DNA of 64,000 nucleotides from Streptomyces sp. ISL-96 (GTDB lineage Bacteria; Actinomycetota; Actinomycetes; Streptomycetales; Streptomycetaceae): positions 62,001 to 126,000 of the forward strand of contig NZ_JAGGPA010000005.1 in assembly GCF_018614035.1 (NCBI RefSeq), read 5' to 3'. The position numbers were made by a program, and so were the translations under genes. Each line of letters opens with the position of its first letter. Within the stretch, counting starts at the first letter, position 1. Below, one piece after another: positions 35,262 to 47,716 of this stretch. Below the pieces are notes generated by a model. The model had not been told where the DNA came from. It did no database searches and worked only from the letters and a program-made list of their open reading frames with translations.

Positions 35262-35563
35262 GTACGCCGGAGCCCGCTGCTTACGCGGTGATCAGCACCC
35301 GTGCGCAATGGCGCCTGGCGACGCTCCCCCCGGAGGCGTACAAGGCCGTCGAAGGCTTACGACAGGAACTGGAGCACACGCCACGGCTCGGCCTTCCGCT
35401 GGGTGAGCCTTCGGCGGACGGCAGGCAGGTCTTCAAGACACGCCTTGAGGCGCGTGCCGGAATGCCAGGACTTGTTGTCCTCTACCTCTATCTGCCCCAG
35501 CCTCCACCGCCCGGCGTAACGATCACCACGGTCCTCCCGGACGAGAGTCAGGAGCAGGCCTGA
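35258..35563 (+). CDS. Hypothetical RelE/ParE-size protein, 101 aa (possible toxin)
   Basis: TTG start overlapping the stop of the preceding gene (TTGA), with GGAGG about 6 nt upstream. The body, AYAVISTRAQWRLATLPPEAYKAVEGL then FKTRLEARAGMPGLVVLYLYLP, has the size and the helix-helix-strand order of RelE/ParE toxins, including a basic residue cluster before the strands. The match is by impression only, and the C-terminal catalytic residues of RelE cannot be assigned with certainty. If correct, the pair 34965-35563 would be a type II toxin-antitoxin module inside the repeat-flanked segment. Confidence 0.5.
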   Translation: MSTPEPAAYAVISTRAQWRLATLPPEAYKAVEGLRQELEHTPRLGLPLGEPSADGRQVFKTRLEARAGMPGLVVLYLYLPQPPPPGVTITTVLPDESQEQA

Positions 35564-35571
35564 AACGCTCC

Positions 35572-35609
35572 GAGGGCGGTGCGCCGGGTTTCCCCGGCGC
35601 ACCGCCCTC
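35572..35609. terminator. Bidirectional terminator between the small gene pair and gatB
   Basis: A perfect 17-bp inverted repeat (starting GAGGGCGGTGCGCCGGG) with a 4-nt TTTC loop between two convergent genes. Confidence 0.85.
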
Positions 35610-35635
35610 GTCGTCGTATCCGCAGAGGCGAGCCG

Positions 35636-36086
35636 TCAGCCCTCGGACACGCCGAGCTTCTCCAGGATCAGCTCGCGCACGCGCGCCGCGTCCGCCTGGC
35701 CCCGGGTGGCCTTCATGACCGCGCCGACCAGCGCGCCCGCCGCCGCGACCTTGCCGCTGCGGATCTTGTCCGCGATGCCGGCGTTGGCCGCGATGGCCTC
35801 GTCCACGGCCGTGCCCAGCGCGCCCTCGTCCGAGACGACCTTCAGGCCGCGCTTCTCGACGACCTCGTCCGGGCCGCCCTCGCCCGCGAGGACGCCCTCG
35901 AAGACCTGACGGGCCAGCTTGTCGTTGAGTGAGCCGTCCTTCACCAGCGCGGTGATACGGGCGACCTGCTCCGGCGTGATCGGCAGCGACGCGAGGTCGC
36001 GGCCGGACTCGTTGGCGTTACGGGCCAGCTCGCCCATCCACCACTTGCGCGCCGAAGCCGCGTCCGCACCCGCCTCGATCGTGGCG
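35636..36086 (-). repeat. Direct repeat, copy 2: 3' end of intact gatB
   Basis: This is the gatB-resident copy of the 451-bp repeat described at 32603-33053, in the same orientation. The interval between the copies holds the WhiJ-like cluster and the small gene pair. Confidence 0.92.
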
Positions 36087-37147
36087 ACGATCGGGTCGAT
36101 CGCACCGGCGTTCAGCATCGACTGCATGTCGTGCTCGGTTACGCCCCACTCCTCGCGGAGGCGGTTGCGGCGTACCCGCGGCAGCTCGGGCAGGCCGCGA
36201 CGGAGCTCCTCGACCCACTCGCGGGAGGGGGCCACGGGGACCAGGTCCGGCTCCGGGAAGTACCGGTAGTCCTCGGCGTTGTCCTTGATGCGGCCGGCCG
36301 TGGTGGAGCCGTCGTCCTCGTGGAAGTGCCGGGTCTCCTGGACGATCGTGCCGCCGGAGTTGAGCACCGCGGCGTGCCGCTGGATCTCGTAGCGGGCCGC
36401 GCGCTCCACCGAGCGAAGGGAGTTGACGTTCTTCGTCTCGGAGCGCGTACCGAACTCCTCACGGCCGTGCGGCCGCAGCGAGAGGTTCACGTCGCAGCGC
36501 ATCTGGCCCTGCTCCATGCGCGCCTCGGAGACGCCGAGTGCCTTGATGAGCTCGCGCAGCTCGGCGACGTACGCCTTCGCGACCTCAGGAGCACGCACGC
36601 CCGCGCCCTCGATCGGCTTGGTGACGATCTCGATGAGCGGGATGCCGGCCCGGTTGTAGTCCAGGAGGGAGTGGGACGCGCCGTGGATACGGCCCGTCGC
36701 GCCGCCGACGTGCAGCGACTTGCCGGTGTCCTCCTCCATGTGGGCGCGCTCGATCTGCACGCGGAAGATCTCCCCGTCCTCCAGCTGGACGTCCAGATAG
36801 CCGTTGAAGGCGATCGGCTCGTCGTACTGGGAGGTCTGGAAGTTTTTCGGCATGTCCGGATAGAAGTAGTTCTTCCGGGCGAAGCGGCACCACTCGGCGA
36901 TCTCGCAGTTGAGCGCGAGGCCGATCTTGATGGCCGACTCGACGCCGATCGCGTTGACGACCGGGAGCGAGCCGGGCAGCCCCAGGCAGGTGGGGCAGGT
37001 CTGGCTGTTGGCGTCCTGCTTGAGCTCCGTGGAGCAGCCGCAGAACATCTTCGTCTTTGTGCCCAGCTCGACATGGACCTCCAGGCCCATGACGGGGTCG
37101 TAGGACGCGAGTGCGTCCTCGTACGGCACAAGTTCAGTGACGGTCAC
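35636..37147 (-). CDS. gatB: Aspartyl/glutamyl-tRNA(Asn/Gln) amidotransferase subunit B, 503 aa
   Basis: Kinase-like subunit of GatCAB, which amidates Glu-tRNA(Gln) and Asp-tRNA(Asn). N-terminal hallmark [18 protein letters not shown] with zinc-type cysteines, [17 protein letters not shown], then [22 protein letters not shown] and EDTGKSLH; the C-terminal YqeY-like tail (about residues 355-503) binds tRNA. Full family length, so this is the working copy. The GTG start has GAGGGA about 10 nt upstream. It is the last of the run gatC, gatA, small membrane protein gene, gatB on the minus strand. Confidence 0.96.
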   Translation of the reverse strand: MTVTELVPYEDALASYDPVMGLEVHVELGTKTKMFCGCSTELKQDANSQTCPTCLGLPGSLPVVNAIGVESAIKIGLALNCEIAEWCRFARKNYFYPDMPKNFQTSQYDEPIAFNGYLDVQLEDGEIFRVQIERAHMEEDTGKSLHVGGATGRIHGASHSLLDYNRAGIPLIEIVTKPIEGAGVRAPEVAKAYVAELRELIKALGVSEARMEQGQMRCDVNLSLRPHGREEFGTRSETKNVNSLRSVERAARYEIQRHAAVLNSGGTIVQETRHFHEDDGSTTAGRIKDNAEDYRYFPEPDLVPVAPSREWVEELRRGLPELPRVRRNRLREEWGVTEHDMQSMLNAGAIDPIVATIEAGADAASARKWWMGELARNANESGRDLASLPITPEQVARITALVKDGSLNDKLARQVFEGVLAGEGGPDEVVEKRGLKVVSDEGALGTAVDEAIAANAGIADKIRSGKVAAAGALVGAVMKATRGQADAARVRELILEKLGVSEG

Positions 37148-37163
37148 GGTGAAACTTTCCCTC

Positions 37164-37397
37164 TCAGCCCAGCAGAACGTCGTCGTCGCCGAGCTTCTTC
37201 AGCTCGCGATAGAGCAAAGCGAGGCCCGTGACGATGGCGGCGGCGGAGACAGCGGCGTCGACGAGCCGGAGCGTGTCATTGTCCTGGCGGGCCATCCTGG
37301 CCTGCTTGACGACGCTGATCGCTCCGAAGGCGGTGGTGCCGATCGACAGGTACGTACCGACCTTGGAATTCTTGAATCCCTTGGCCTTGACAGTCAT
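37164..37397 (-). CDS. Small membrane-associated hypothetical protein, 77 aa, between gatA and gatB
   Basis: A conserved-looking small frame between gatA and gatB, 5 bp after the gatA stop. One clear hydrophobic segment ([21 protein letters not shown]) near the C-terminus and a weaker one ([18 protein letters not shown]) suggest membrane association. No family is recognised. The ribosome binding site is weak and a GTG three codons upstream is possible. A gene of this kind between gatA and gatB is usual in Streptomyces, as far as I recall, and it need not be related to tRNA amidation. Confidence 0.7.
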   Translation of the reverse strand: MTVKAKGFKNSKVGTYLSIGTTAFGAISVVKQARMARQDNDTLRLVDAAVSAAAIVTGLALLYRELKKLGDDDVLLG

Positions 37398-37402
37398 TGG
37401 GC

Positions 37403-38899
37403 TCACAGCGACGGTGCCTCCTCGAGCAGCGGGTGGCCCCACTTTTCCACGAAGGCCGCCTCTACGGCAGCGCCCACCTTGTAAAGGCGGTCGTCCTTCA
37501 TGGCCGGGGCGATGATCTGGAGACCGACCGGCATGCCGTCCTCGGGTGCCAGGCCGCAGGGCAGCGACATGGCGGCGTTGCCGGCCAGGTTGGTCGGGAT
37601 GGTGCACAGGTCCGCGAGGTACATCGCCATCGGGTCGTCGGCGCGCTCGCCGATCGGGAAGGCGGTGGTGGGCGTGGTCGGCGAAACGATCACGTCGACC
37701 TTCTCGAATGCCTTCTCGAAGTCCTGCGTGATCAGGGTACGGACCTTCTGGGCCGATCCGTAGTACGCGTCGTAGTAGCCGGAGCTGAGCGCGTACGTAC
37801 CGAGGATGATCCGGCGCTTGACCTCGTCGCCGAAGCCGGCCTCGCGGGTGAGGGCGGTGACCTCCTCGGCGGACTTCGTGCCGTCGTCGCCGACCCGCAG
37901 GCCGTAGCGCATGGCGTCGAAGCGGGCCAGGTTGGAGGAGGCCTCGGACGGGGCGATGAGGTAGTACGCGGAGAGCGCGAGGTCGAAGGACGGGCAGTCC
38001 AGCTCGACGATCTCGGCGCCGAGCCCGCGCATCAGCTCGACGGACTCGTCGAAGCGCTGGAGTACGCCGGCCTGGTAGCCCTCGCCGCGGAACTGCTTGA
38101 CGACGCCGACGCGCATGCCGGCGACGGAGCCGTTGCGGGCGGCCTCGACGACCGGCGGGACCGGGGCGTCGATCGAGGTCGAGTCGAGCGGGTCGTGCCC
38201 GGCGATGACCTCGTGCAGGAGCGCGGCGTCCAGGACCGTACGGGCGCAGGGCCCGCCCTGGTCGAGGCTGCTGCTGAACGCGACCATGCCGTAGCGGGAG
38301 ACGCCGCCGTACGTCGGCTTGACGCCGACGGTGCCGGTGACGGCGGCGGGCTGGCGGATGGAGCCGCCGGTGTCCGTGCCGATGGCGAGCGGGGCTTCGT
38401 ACGAGGCGAGCGCGGCGCTCGATCCGCCGCCGGAGCCGCCGGGGATCTTGGTCAGGTCCCACGGGTTGCCGGTCGGGCCGTACGCGCTGTTCTCCGTCGA
38501 GGACCCCATGGCGAACTCGTCCATGTTGGTCTTGCCGAGGATGACGACGTCGGCCGCCTTGAGCTTCCGGGTGACCGTGGCGTCGTACGGCGGGATCCAG
38601 CCTTCGAGGATCTTCGAACCGACGGTGGTCGGGACGCCCTCGGTGGTGAAGATGTCCTTGAGCGCGAGCGGCACGCCGGCGAGCGGGCCGAGCTTCTCGC
38701 CGTTGGCGCGCTTCGCGTCGACGGCACGGGCCTGGGCCAGCGCTCCCTCGCGGTCGACGTGCAGGAAGGCGTGCACCTTCTCGTCGACGGCGTCGATACG
38801 GGCCAGGTGGGCCTCGGTCACCTCGACGGCCGTGAGCTCGCCCGAAGCGATCTTCTCGGCGGTCTCGGCGGCGGTGAGCTTGATGATGTGCTCGGTCAT
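37403..38899 (-). CDS. gatA: Aspartyl/glutamyl-tRNA(Asn/Gln) amidotransferase subunit A, 498 aa
   Basis: Amidase-signature glutaminase subunit that supplies ammonia to GatB. The catalytic Ser-Ser-Lys triad can be seen: Lys in PLALKDIF, the signature [13 protein letters not shown] and the cis-Ser in [12 protein letters not shown]. The C-terminal [18 protein letters not shown] and [14 protein letters not shown] are typical. The ATG has GGGAGG upstream and lies two bases after the gatC stop, so gatC and gatA are co-translated. Confidence 0.96.
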   Translation of the reverse strand: MTEHIIKLTAAETAEKIASGELTAVEVTEAHLARIDAVDEKVHAFLHVDREGALAQARAVDAKRANGEKLGPLAGVPLALKDIFTTEGVPTTVGSKILEGWIPPYDATVTRKLKAADVVILGKTNMDEFAMGSSTENSAYGPTGNPWDLTKIPGGSGGGSSAALASYEAPLAIGTDTGGSIRQPAAVTGTVGVKPTYGGVSRYGMVAFSSSLDQGGPCARTVLDAALLHEVIAGHDPLDSTSIDAPVPPVVEAARNGSVAGMRVGVVKQFRGEGYQAGVLQRFDESVELMRGLGAEIVELDCPSFDLALSAYYLIAPSEASSNLARFDAMRYGLRVGDDGTKSAEEVTALTREAGFGDEVKRRIILGTYALSSGYYDAYYGSAQKVRTLITQDFEKAFEKVDVIVSPTTPTTAFPIGERADDPMAMYLADLCTIPTNLAGNAAMSLPCGLAPEDGMPVGLQIIAPAMKDDRLYKVGAAVEAAFVEKWGHPLLEEAPSL

Positions 38900-38901
38900 G
38901 A

Positions 38902-39198
38902 CTAGTCCTCCCCCAGGATCTGCGGCACCTTGAAACGCTGCTGCTCCTGGGCGGGGGCGCCGGAGAGGGCCTGCTCCGGGGTGAGCGACGGACGGACCTC
39001 GTCCGCGCGCATGACGTTGGTCAGCGGCAGCGGGTGGGAGGTCGGCGGTACGTCTTGGTCGGCGACCTCGGAGACGCGGGCGACCGCGCCGATGATGTCG
39101 TCGAGCTGACCGGCGAAGTGATCGAGCTCTTCGCCCTTCAGCTCCAGACGCGCCAGCCGTGCGAGGTGGGCGACCTCCTCGCGCGTGATGCCAGGCAT
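38902..39198 (-). CDS. gatC: Aspartyl/glutamyl-tRNA(Asn/Gln) amidotransferase subunit C, 98 aa
   Basis: Small belt subunit holding GatA and GatB together. The N-terminal [17 protein letters not shown] is the family signature, followed by [16 protein letters not shown], then [21 protein letters not shown]. The ATG has GAGGAT upstream. First gene of the gat operon; its promoter must be in the 341-bp gap to the right. Confidence 0.93.
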   Translation of the reverse strand: MPGITREEVAHLARLARLELKGEELDHFAGQLDDIIGAVARVSEVADQDVPPTSHPLPLTNVMRADEVRPSLTPEQALSGAPAQEQQRFKVPQILGED

Positions 39199-39539
39199 GC
39201 AGCGATCCTCAGGGGTGAGTGTGTGGATTTTGGCCCAATCCTATGGGGCGCGGGCCCCTGGCCACGAAACGGTTCGCCGGGGGCGGGCTCGGGGGGCGGC
39301 CCTGGTGCCCGCTACGGGCCGCTTCCGGGTGCGGCCCGGTGGTCTGTGCCCCGGCCTCCGGCCGGGTGGTCTCCCACCCGCACCGCCCGTGCGGGAGGGC
39401 GTAGGTTGCGTCAGCCCTCTGGTGGTCGCGGCCCGCCGTCGGCGCCTGCGGGCGGGTGGGTACCCCGCACGGCCGCCAGGCCGGGCTCACCCACCACGTG
39501 CCCGCAGGCAGGCGTCGCCGGGCCGCAGGCGGAACGGGG
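39199..39539. other. Highly structured gap between rmdB-like gene and gatC, no gene seen
   Basis: No frame here has convincing start, ribosome site and coding bias. It holds at least three consecutive perfect hairpins: 7-bp GGGCCGC / GCGGCCC at 39316-39337, 7-bp CCCGGCC / GGCCGGG at 39350-39366, 7-bp CCCGCAC / GTGCGGG at 39377-39395. A longer nested inverted repeat, GCCTGCGGGC / GCCCGCAGGC, spans 39444-39509. One or more of them presumably end the GGDEF-EAL transcript; the gatC promoter should be near 39210-39300. Confidence 0.6.
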
Positions 39540-41684
39540 CTAGTTCACCACTTGGCGGCCGGACGGGGCCGGCGACGGGGACTGGCGCTGGGTCTCCTCC
39601 AGGGCTGCCGCCGCCGCGACCCGGTCCAGGTCGACCTGGCGGTGCCAGCCCCGCTCGCCTCGCGCCAGGAGCCAGGCCGTCGCCTCGTCCGGCGGCATGG
39701 CGGCGGCCACCAGCCACCCCTGCACCGCGTCGCAGCCCAGATCCCGCAGCCGCTCCCACGTCTCGTCGTCCTCGACGCCCTCGGCGACGACCAGCAGGCC
39801 GAGCGAGTGGGCGAGGTCGACCGTACAGCGGACGATTTCGGCGTCCTCGTTGTCGACGGCCAGCCGGGCCACGAACGACCGGTCGATCTTGAGCTCGCTC
39901 ACCGGGAGCCGGCGGAGGTGGACGAGGGAGGAGTAGCCCGTACCGAAGTCGTCCAGGGACATCTTCACGCCGTGCCCGGTCAGCCCGGCCAGCGTGTCCG
40001 CCGCCCGCTGCGGGTCCTCCAGCAGCACGTGCTCCGTTATTTCGAGCTGCAGGGAGCCGGCGGGGACACCGTGCCGTGCCAGCCGCGCCGCCACCGCGCC
40101 CGCGAAGCCCGGCGTGTGCACGTCGCGCGGTGACACGTTCACCGCCACCGGGGTGTTCAACCCCTGCGCCCGCCAGCGGGCGACCTGCGCGAGCGCGGTT
40201 TCCAGGACGTACTCCGTCAGGTGCGGCATCAGCCCCGACGACTCCGCGATCGCGATGAACTCGTCCGGGGAGACCCGCCCGCGCTCCGGGTGCACCCACC
40301 GGACCAGCGCTTCCAGGCCGGCGACCTGCCCGTCGAAGCGGACCTTCGGCTGGTAGTGGAGCTCGACCTCGCTCGCGTCCAGCGCGCGCCGCAGGTCGCC
40401 CAGCAGGCCCAGCCGGTCCGGCGTGTTGCTGTCCCGCTTCGATTCGTAGACCTCTACGCCCGTACGGTCGCGCTTGGCCTGGTACATGGCCACGTCCGCG
40501 CGCCGCAGCAGCCCTTCCGCGTCCAGCGCGTGGTCGGGGAAGACGGCGACGCCCGCACTGGCCTCCAGAACGAGCGTCAGGCCGTCCAGGTCGAGCGGCG
40601 AGGAGAGTTCGGCCACCAGATGCCTGGCGACGCGCTGCGCACTGGTCGTCGAGTCCGCCTTCGGGAGCAGGACCGCGAACTCGTCCCCGCCGAGCCGCGC
40701 GGCCTCCGCCCCGCGCGGCAGCGCCAGGCGCAGCCTGTCGGCTATCTGGATCAGCAGCCGGTCGCCCGCCAGGTGGCCCAGCGTGTCGTTGACCGCCCGG
40801 AAACGGTCGAGGTCTATCAGCACGAGAGCCGACCTGGTGCCGATGTTCTCGGCTTCCTCCAGCGCGGGCCAGGCCCGCTCCAGCAGCCACTGCCGGTTCG
40901 GCAGCCCGGTCAGCGGGTCCCGCAACTGCTCCTCCGCCCGGGCCCTGGCGATCCACAGCGTGGAGTCCAGCGCTATCAGCGGTACGGCGAACAAGGGCAG
41001 CAGCACAGGCAGCGCCACCGCGGTCACGCAGATCAGGGGCGCGATGCCGAGCAGGGCGACCGCGACGAGCGCCTGCCGGTACAGGGCTGTGCGGGCGACG
41101 GACGGCAGCCGTCCGCCCCGCGGCGCCAGCGCGTACCAGAGGAGCAGCCGGGTGAGGGCGAGATACGCCGTGGCGGCGAGCACGACCTCCGGGACCGTCT
41201 CGATCCCCCACGCCAGCGGCTGCCAGGGCTTCTCGACGGTCGGTACGTCGCCGAACACGGCCAGGACGAGCGCCGCGGCGCCTATCCCGAGGATGTCCAC
41301 CGCGCCGTGCAGCAGCCCTTGCTTCCAGCGGTGCCTGCGGGCCATGCCGACCAGCACCACGACCGCCAGGCTGACCAGACCGGCGGGCACCCAGCCGTAC
41401 AGCAGCAGCACGGCCAGGGTGAGCGCGGCGCCCGATCCCGTGCCGCCCCACCAGCGGTCGCGGCCGAGGGCGACGAGATGGCCGACGATGATCCCGGTGA
41501 GCAGCGCCAGGGACCAGCCGACCGTGCCGTCGGGGAACAGCGCGCGGTCCCCCGTCAGGGCGCGGAAGATCCCGGTGGCCAGGACGAGGGCGGCCAGTGT
41601 CACGACGGCGGTGGGCAACGCCCTCAGGGCGTCTGCCCACCGCCGCAGCCGTGAGGCCGGGTCGGCACTCTCGGTCGGTTTCAT
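39540..41684 (-). CDS. Membrane GGDEF-EAL protein, bifunctional c-di-GMP enzyme (RmdB-like), 714 aa
   Basis: About seven or eight membrane helices in the first 250 residues are followed by GGDEF (about 265-430) and EAL (about 445-690) domains, without a PAS domain. Both sites look intact: RLGGDEF for cyclase; GLEALVRW, VNVSPRDV, ITEH, SLDDFGTGYS, LKIDRSF and AEGVED for phosphodiesterase. The RxxD inhibition site before GGDEF is missing (the four residues are PRGA). Gene order next to ligA matches my recall of S. coelicolor RmdB (SCO5495), a phosphodiesterase needed for normal development. The ATG at 41684 has AGAGGG about 5 nt upstream; upstream in-frame starts would extend into a poor signal. 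Confidence 0.88.
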   Translation of the reverse strand: MKPTESADPASRLRRWADALRALPTAVVTLAALVLATGIFRALTGDRALFPDGTVGWSLALLTGIIVGHLVALGRDRWWGGTGSGAALTLAVLLLYGWVPAGLVSLAVVVLVGMARRHRWKQGLLHGAVDILGIGAAALVLAVFGDVPTVEKPWQPLAWGIETVPEVVLAATAYLALTRLLLWYALAPRGGRLPSVARTALYRQALVAVALLGIAPLICVTAVALPVLLPLFAVPLIALDSTLWIARARAEEQLRDPLTGLPNRQWLLERAWPALEEAENIGTRSALVLIDLDRFRAVNDTLGHLAGDRLLIQIADRLRLALPRGAEAARLGGDEFAVLLPKADSTTSAQRVARHLVAELSSPLDLDGLTLVLEASAGVAVFPDHALDAEGLLRRADVAMYQAKRDRTGVEVYESKRDSNTPDRLGLLGDLRRALDASEVELHYQPKVRFDGQVAGLEALVRWVHPERGRVSPDEFIAIAESSGLMPHLTEYVLETALAQVARWRAQGLNTPVAVNVSPRDVHTPGFAGAVAARLARHGVPAGSLQLEITEHVLLEDPQRAADTLAGLTGHGVKMSLDDFGTGYSSLVHLRRLPVSELKIDRSFVARLAVDNEDAEIVRCTVDLAHSLGLLVVAEGVEDDETWERLRDLGCDAVQGWLVAAAMPPDEATAWLLARGERGWHRQVDLDRVAAAAALEETQRQSPSPAPSGRQVVN

Positions 41685-41978
41685 TCCGTCCCTCTCACAG
41701 CCGGCGGTGCCCGTGCCAAGCGATGGCCCCGTTGTCATGCCATCCACGACTGAAATCCCTTCCCCAGGCTCCTCATGAGCAGGGGACACCCGTTGCAGCC
41801 GTGCACAGCAGGCGCACATCTCAACAGTAGGCCGCAGAAGGCTTTCTCGGGCAGCTGTCCACCGCTGTTGCCCGAATGCGACCCAGCCACCCGCGTCCGT
41901 CTGCTATGCGCTGAACGGGTGATCCCGGCTGCGGTTCTTCCCCCCTCTCACCGCCCCTTTCCCCGTCCCGCGCCGTGC

Positions 41979-45197
<3,219 letters not shown>

Positions 45198-45201
<4 letters not shown>

Positions 45202-45887
45202 CGGCCCGGCCTTACGGACAGGTCGTTGACCTCGGCGTCGCGCGGTAGGTCGAGGGCCATGAGGATCGTCGTCGCGACCGACTCGGGATCGATCCAGCGC
45301 GACGGGTCGTACTCCTTGCCCTCCTGCTGGTGGACCTTCTCCTGCATGGCGCTGGCGGTACGCCCCGGATAGACGGAGGTGACGCGCACGCCGTTGGCGT
45401 GCTCCTCCTGGCGCAGGGCGTCGGCGAGGGCCTTCAGGCCGTGCTTGCTGGCGGCGTACGGTCCCCATTCGGCGTGCGCGGCCAGCCCGGCGCCCGAGTT
45501 GACGAAGACCACGTGGCCCTTGTCCTGGCGGAGTTGGGGCAGGAAGAGACGGGTCAGCTCGGCCGGGGAGATCAGGTTCACGTTGAGCTGGTGGTGCCAG
45601 GTCTTGGTGCCGAGGTCGCTGATCCGGCCGAGGTCCACGACGCCCGCGATGTGCAGCAGCGAGTCGACCCGCTCCGGCATGGGCTGGTGGGAGAACGCCC
45701 AGGAGAGCCGGTCCGGGTTCGCGAGGTCGCCGACGAGCGTACGGGCGCCGGGGAAAGTCTCGGCGAGCTGCTTGGCGCGGCCCGCGTCGCGGGCCATCAG
45801 GACGACGTCGTCGCCGCGCTCGTGCAGGCGGCGGGCGACGGCCGCGCCGATGCCCGATCCCGCTCCGGTGATCACATGTGTAGCCAT
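45198..45887 (-). CDS. Short-chain dehydrogenase/reductase, 229 aa
   Basis: Classical SDR fold with TGAGSGIG (cofactor), VGDLANPD (adenine ring), the catalytic Ser in FVNSGAG and YAASKHG (Tyr-x-x-x-Lys). Length is that of single-domain SDRs. Substrate unknown. It is coupled to the MetE-like gene downstream by overlapping ATGA. The start at 45887 begins with the usual MATHVITGAGSG; ATGs 9 nt further upstream are possible. It begins 17 bp beyond the stop of the LOG-family gene, so the minus-strand genes LOG, SDR, MetE-like and ligA could be one operon. Confidence 0.88.
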
Positions 45888-45903
45888 AGGGCCCATGCTC
45901 GCA

Positions 45904-46449
45904 TCACCGCACTCCGAGGGACTCCTCAAGGTAGGCGAGCGCCGCGACGCCGTCTTCCGCGAAGAAGACCAGGTCGGCGAGGGGGACGGGCAGGAAGCCC
46001 TCCGCCTCCATCCGCTGGAACTGCAGCTTGAGGCCGTCGTAGAAACCGGCCGTGTTGAGCAGCACCACGGGCTTGGTGTGCAGCCCGTGCTTCTTCAGCT
46101 CCAGTATTTCGGTGGCCTCGTCGAGTGTGCCGGTGCCGCCGACCATGATGACGATGGCGTCGGACTTGGCGAGCATCAGCGCCTTGCGTTCGGCGAGGTC
46201 CTTGGCGATCACCATCTCGTCGGCGTTCTCGCGCGCCACGGTGTGCAGGAACTCCACCGATACGCCCACGAGCCGCCCGCCGGCCTCCTGCACGCCGTCC
46301 GCTACGACCTTCATCAGGCCGGCCTCCGAGCCGCCCCACACCAGAGTGTGGCCGCCCTTGCCGATCAGTTCACCGAACTCGCGGGCGGGGCGGGTGTAGC
46401 GCTCGTCGAGGTCGGCGGCGGAGAGGAAGACGCAGATGTTCAGTGCCAT
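45904..46449 (-). CDS. LOG-family (TIGR00730) nucleotide hydrolase, 181 aa
   Basis: Rossmann-fold protein of the lonely-guy family, which removes the ribose 5-phosphate from cytokinin nucleotides or related nucleoside monophosphates. The motif GGTGTLDEATEI matches PGGxGTxxE with Val-Gly in place of Pro-Gly; GGSEAGLM is the second conserved patch. Start ATG at 46449 has no clear ribosome binding site. The biological substrate in Streptomyces is unknown. It is divergent from the DUF427 gene. Confidence 0.85.
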   Translation of the reverse strand: MALNICVFLSAADLDERYTRPAREFGELIGKGGHTLVWGGSEAGLMKVVADGVQEAGGRLVGVSVEFLHTVARENADEMVIAKDLAERKALMLAKSDAIVIMVGGTGTLDEATEILELKKHGLHTKPVVLLNTAGFYDGLKLQFQRMEAEGFLPVPLADLVFFAEDGVAALAYLEESLGVR

Positions 46450-46536
46450 GGGGAAGAACCTACGCCGCGCCGATGCTGGAGTGTGAGAGAGGGCTGTCGC
46501 ACCACAGAGCCCTGGAGACCGAAGAGAGGGGCGCCC

Positions 46537-46869
46537 GTGACCGCAGGACACCGCATCACCGTCGAGCAGGGCACCACGCATGTACGTGTCACGCACGGCG
46601 GGCAGGTGCTGGCGGAGAGCCGCCGCCCGCTGCTGCTGCGCGAGACCGGCCTGCCGGTGCGTTACTACCTCCCGCCCGACGATGTCAGGACCGACCTGCT
46701 GACGCCTTCGGACAGGCGCACCCACTGTCCCTTCAAGGGATACGCGTCGTACTGGTCGCTGCCTGACGCCCCGAACCTGGTGTGGGCCTACCTCGACCCG
46801 GTGCCGGAAGTGGCCGCCGTGAAGGGCCACTTCTGCTTCTACGAGACGGAGGTTGTCGGTACGGGCTGA
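46537..46869 (+). CDS. DUF427 domain protein, 110 aa
   Basis: GTG start with AGAGGG 7 nt upstream. The product contains the DUF427 pattern VRVTHGGQVLAESRRPLLLRE, YYLPPDDVRTDLL, THCPFKGYASYW and AYLDPVPEVAAVKGHFCFY, ending near VVGTG. Function of the family is unknown; the Cys-Pro-Phe-Lys-Gly segment is the most conserved part. It is a single small gene between the divergent LOG gene and the hydrolase gene. Confidence 0.85.
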   Translation: MTAGHRITVEQGTTHVRVTHGGQVLAESRRPLLLRETGLPVRYYLPPDDVRTDLLTPSDRRTHCPFKGYASYWSLPDAPNLVWAYLDPVPEVAAVKGHFCFYETEVVGTG

Positions 46870-46888
46870 AGTTTTTTCGCGGGGAGCG

Positions 46889-47701
46889 ATGAGTTCCCGG
46901 GCGCCGGCCGGTCAGCACCTCATGACCAAAGTGATTTCCCGTGACGGCACACCCATCGCCTATGAACGGCGGGGCGAGGGGCCGCCGTTGATCCTGGTGG
47001 GCGGTGCGTTCAGCACGGGCGGCGCCGAGGCGCCGCTGGCGGCGTTGCTCGCGCCGCGATTCGGCGTCGTCACGTACGACAGGCGCGGCCGCGGCGACAG
47101 CGGGGACACCCCGCCCTACGCGGTCGCCCGCGAGGCCGAGGACCTGGCGGCCCTGGTCGAGGAAGAGCGCGGTCCCGTGTCTGTGTACGGCATGTCGTCG
47201 GGCGGGGCGCTGGTCCTGGAGGCGGCGGCGAGCGGGGTGCCGTTCGACAGGATCGCCGTGTACGAGCCGCCCTTCACCGTCGTCGAACCGAGCGACAGGA
47301 TCGCCAAGGCGCGGTACACGACACGCCTCGGCGAACTCCTGGCGGCCGGCGACCGCGGGGGCGCCGCCGAGCTCTTCCTGTCGGTGGTGGGCATGGAGCC
47401 CGAAGTCGTCGCGCAGGTGCGCGAGGCACCGATGTGGCCCGAACTGGAGGCGGTGGCACCGACTCTGGCCTACGACGACGCGGTGATGGGCGACGGCACG
47501 GTGCCGGCGGAGCGGCTGGCGTCCGTCAGGCCGCCGGTGCTCGTCGTCGACGGCGGGGCGAGCCCGCACGCGATGCGGGAGGCGGCCCGCCGGGTCGCGG
47601 GGGCGGTACGCCGTGGCCGCCACCGCACCCTGACGGGCCAGGTCCACGACGTATCACCGCACGTTCTGGCCCCGGTGTTGCGGGAGTTCTTCGCGGCGTG
47701 A
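46889..47701 (+). CDS. Alpha/beta hydrolase, 270 aa
   Basis: Alpha/beta hydrolase fold with oxyanion segment LVGGAFSTGG, nucleophile elbow YGMSSGGAL, acid Asp in VLVVDGGASP and catalytic His in GQVHDVSPHVL, where ring spacing is that of the 2-hydroxy-6-oxo-dienoate/esterase group. The substrate is unknown. The ATG at 46889 has GGGGAG only 2 nt away; the ATG at 46922, starting MTKVISRDG, is a good alternative and may be the true start. Confidence 0.82.
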   Translation: MSSRAPAGQHLMTKVISRDGTPIAYERRGEGPPLILVGGAFSTGGAEAPLAALLAPRFGVVTYDRRGRGDSGDTPPYAVAREAEDLAALVEEERGPVSVYGMSSGGALVLEAAASGVPFDRIAVYEPPFTVVEPSDRIAKARYTTRLGELLAAGDRGGAAELFLSVVGMEPEVVAQVREAPMWPELEAVAPTLAYDDAVMGDGTVPAERLASVRPPVLVVDGGASPHAMREAARRVAGAVRRGRHRTLTGQVHDVSPHVLAPVLREFFAA

Positions 47702-47716
47702 GACCGGCCGGGGCGG

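Noticed and set aside
32603..36086. Insertion sequence or composite transposon explaining the repeated gatB ends
   Set aside because: No transposase or integrase frame and no terminal inverted repeats were found between or beside the copies.
39316..39509. tRNA gene in the structured gap
   Set aside because: The hairpins do not form a cloverleaf and no T-loop or D-loop consensus is present.
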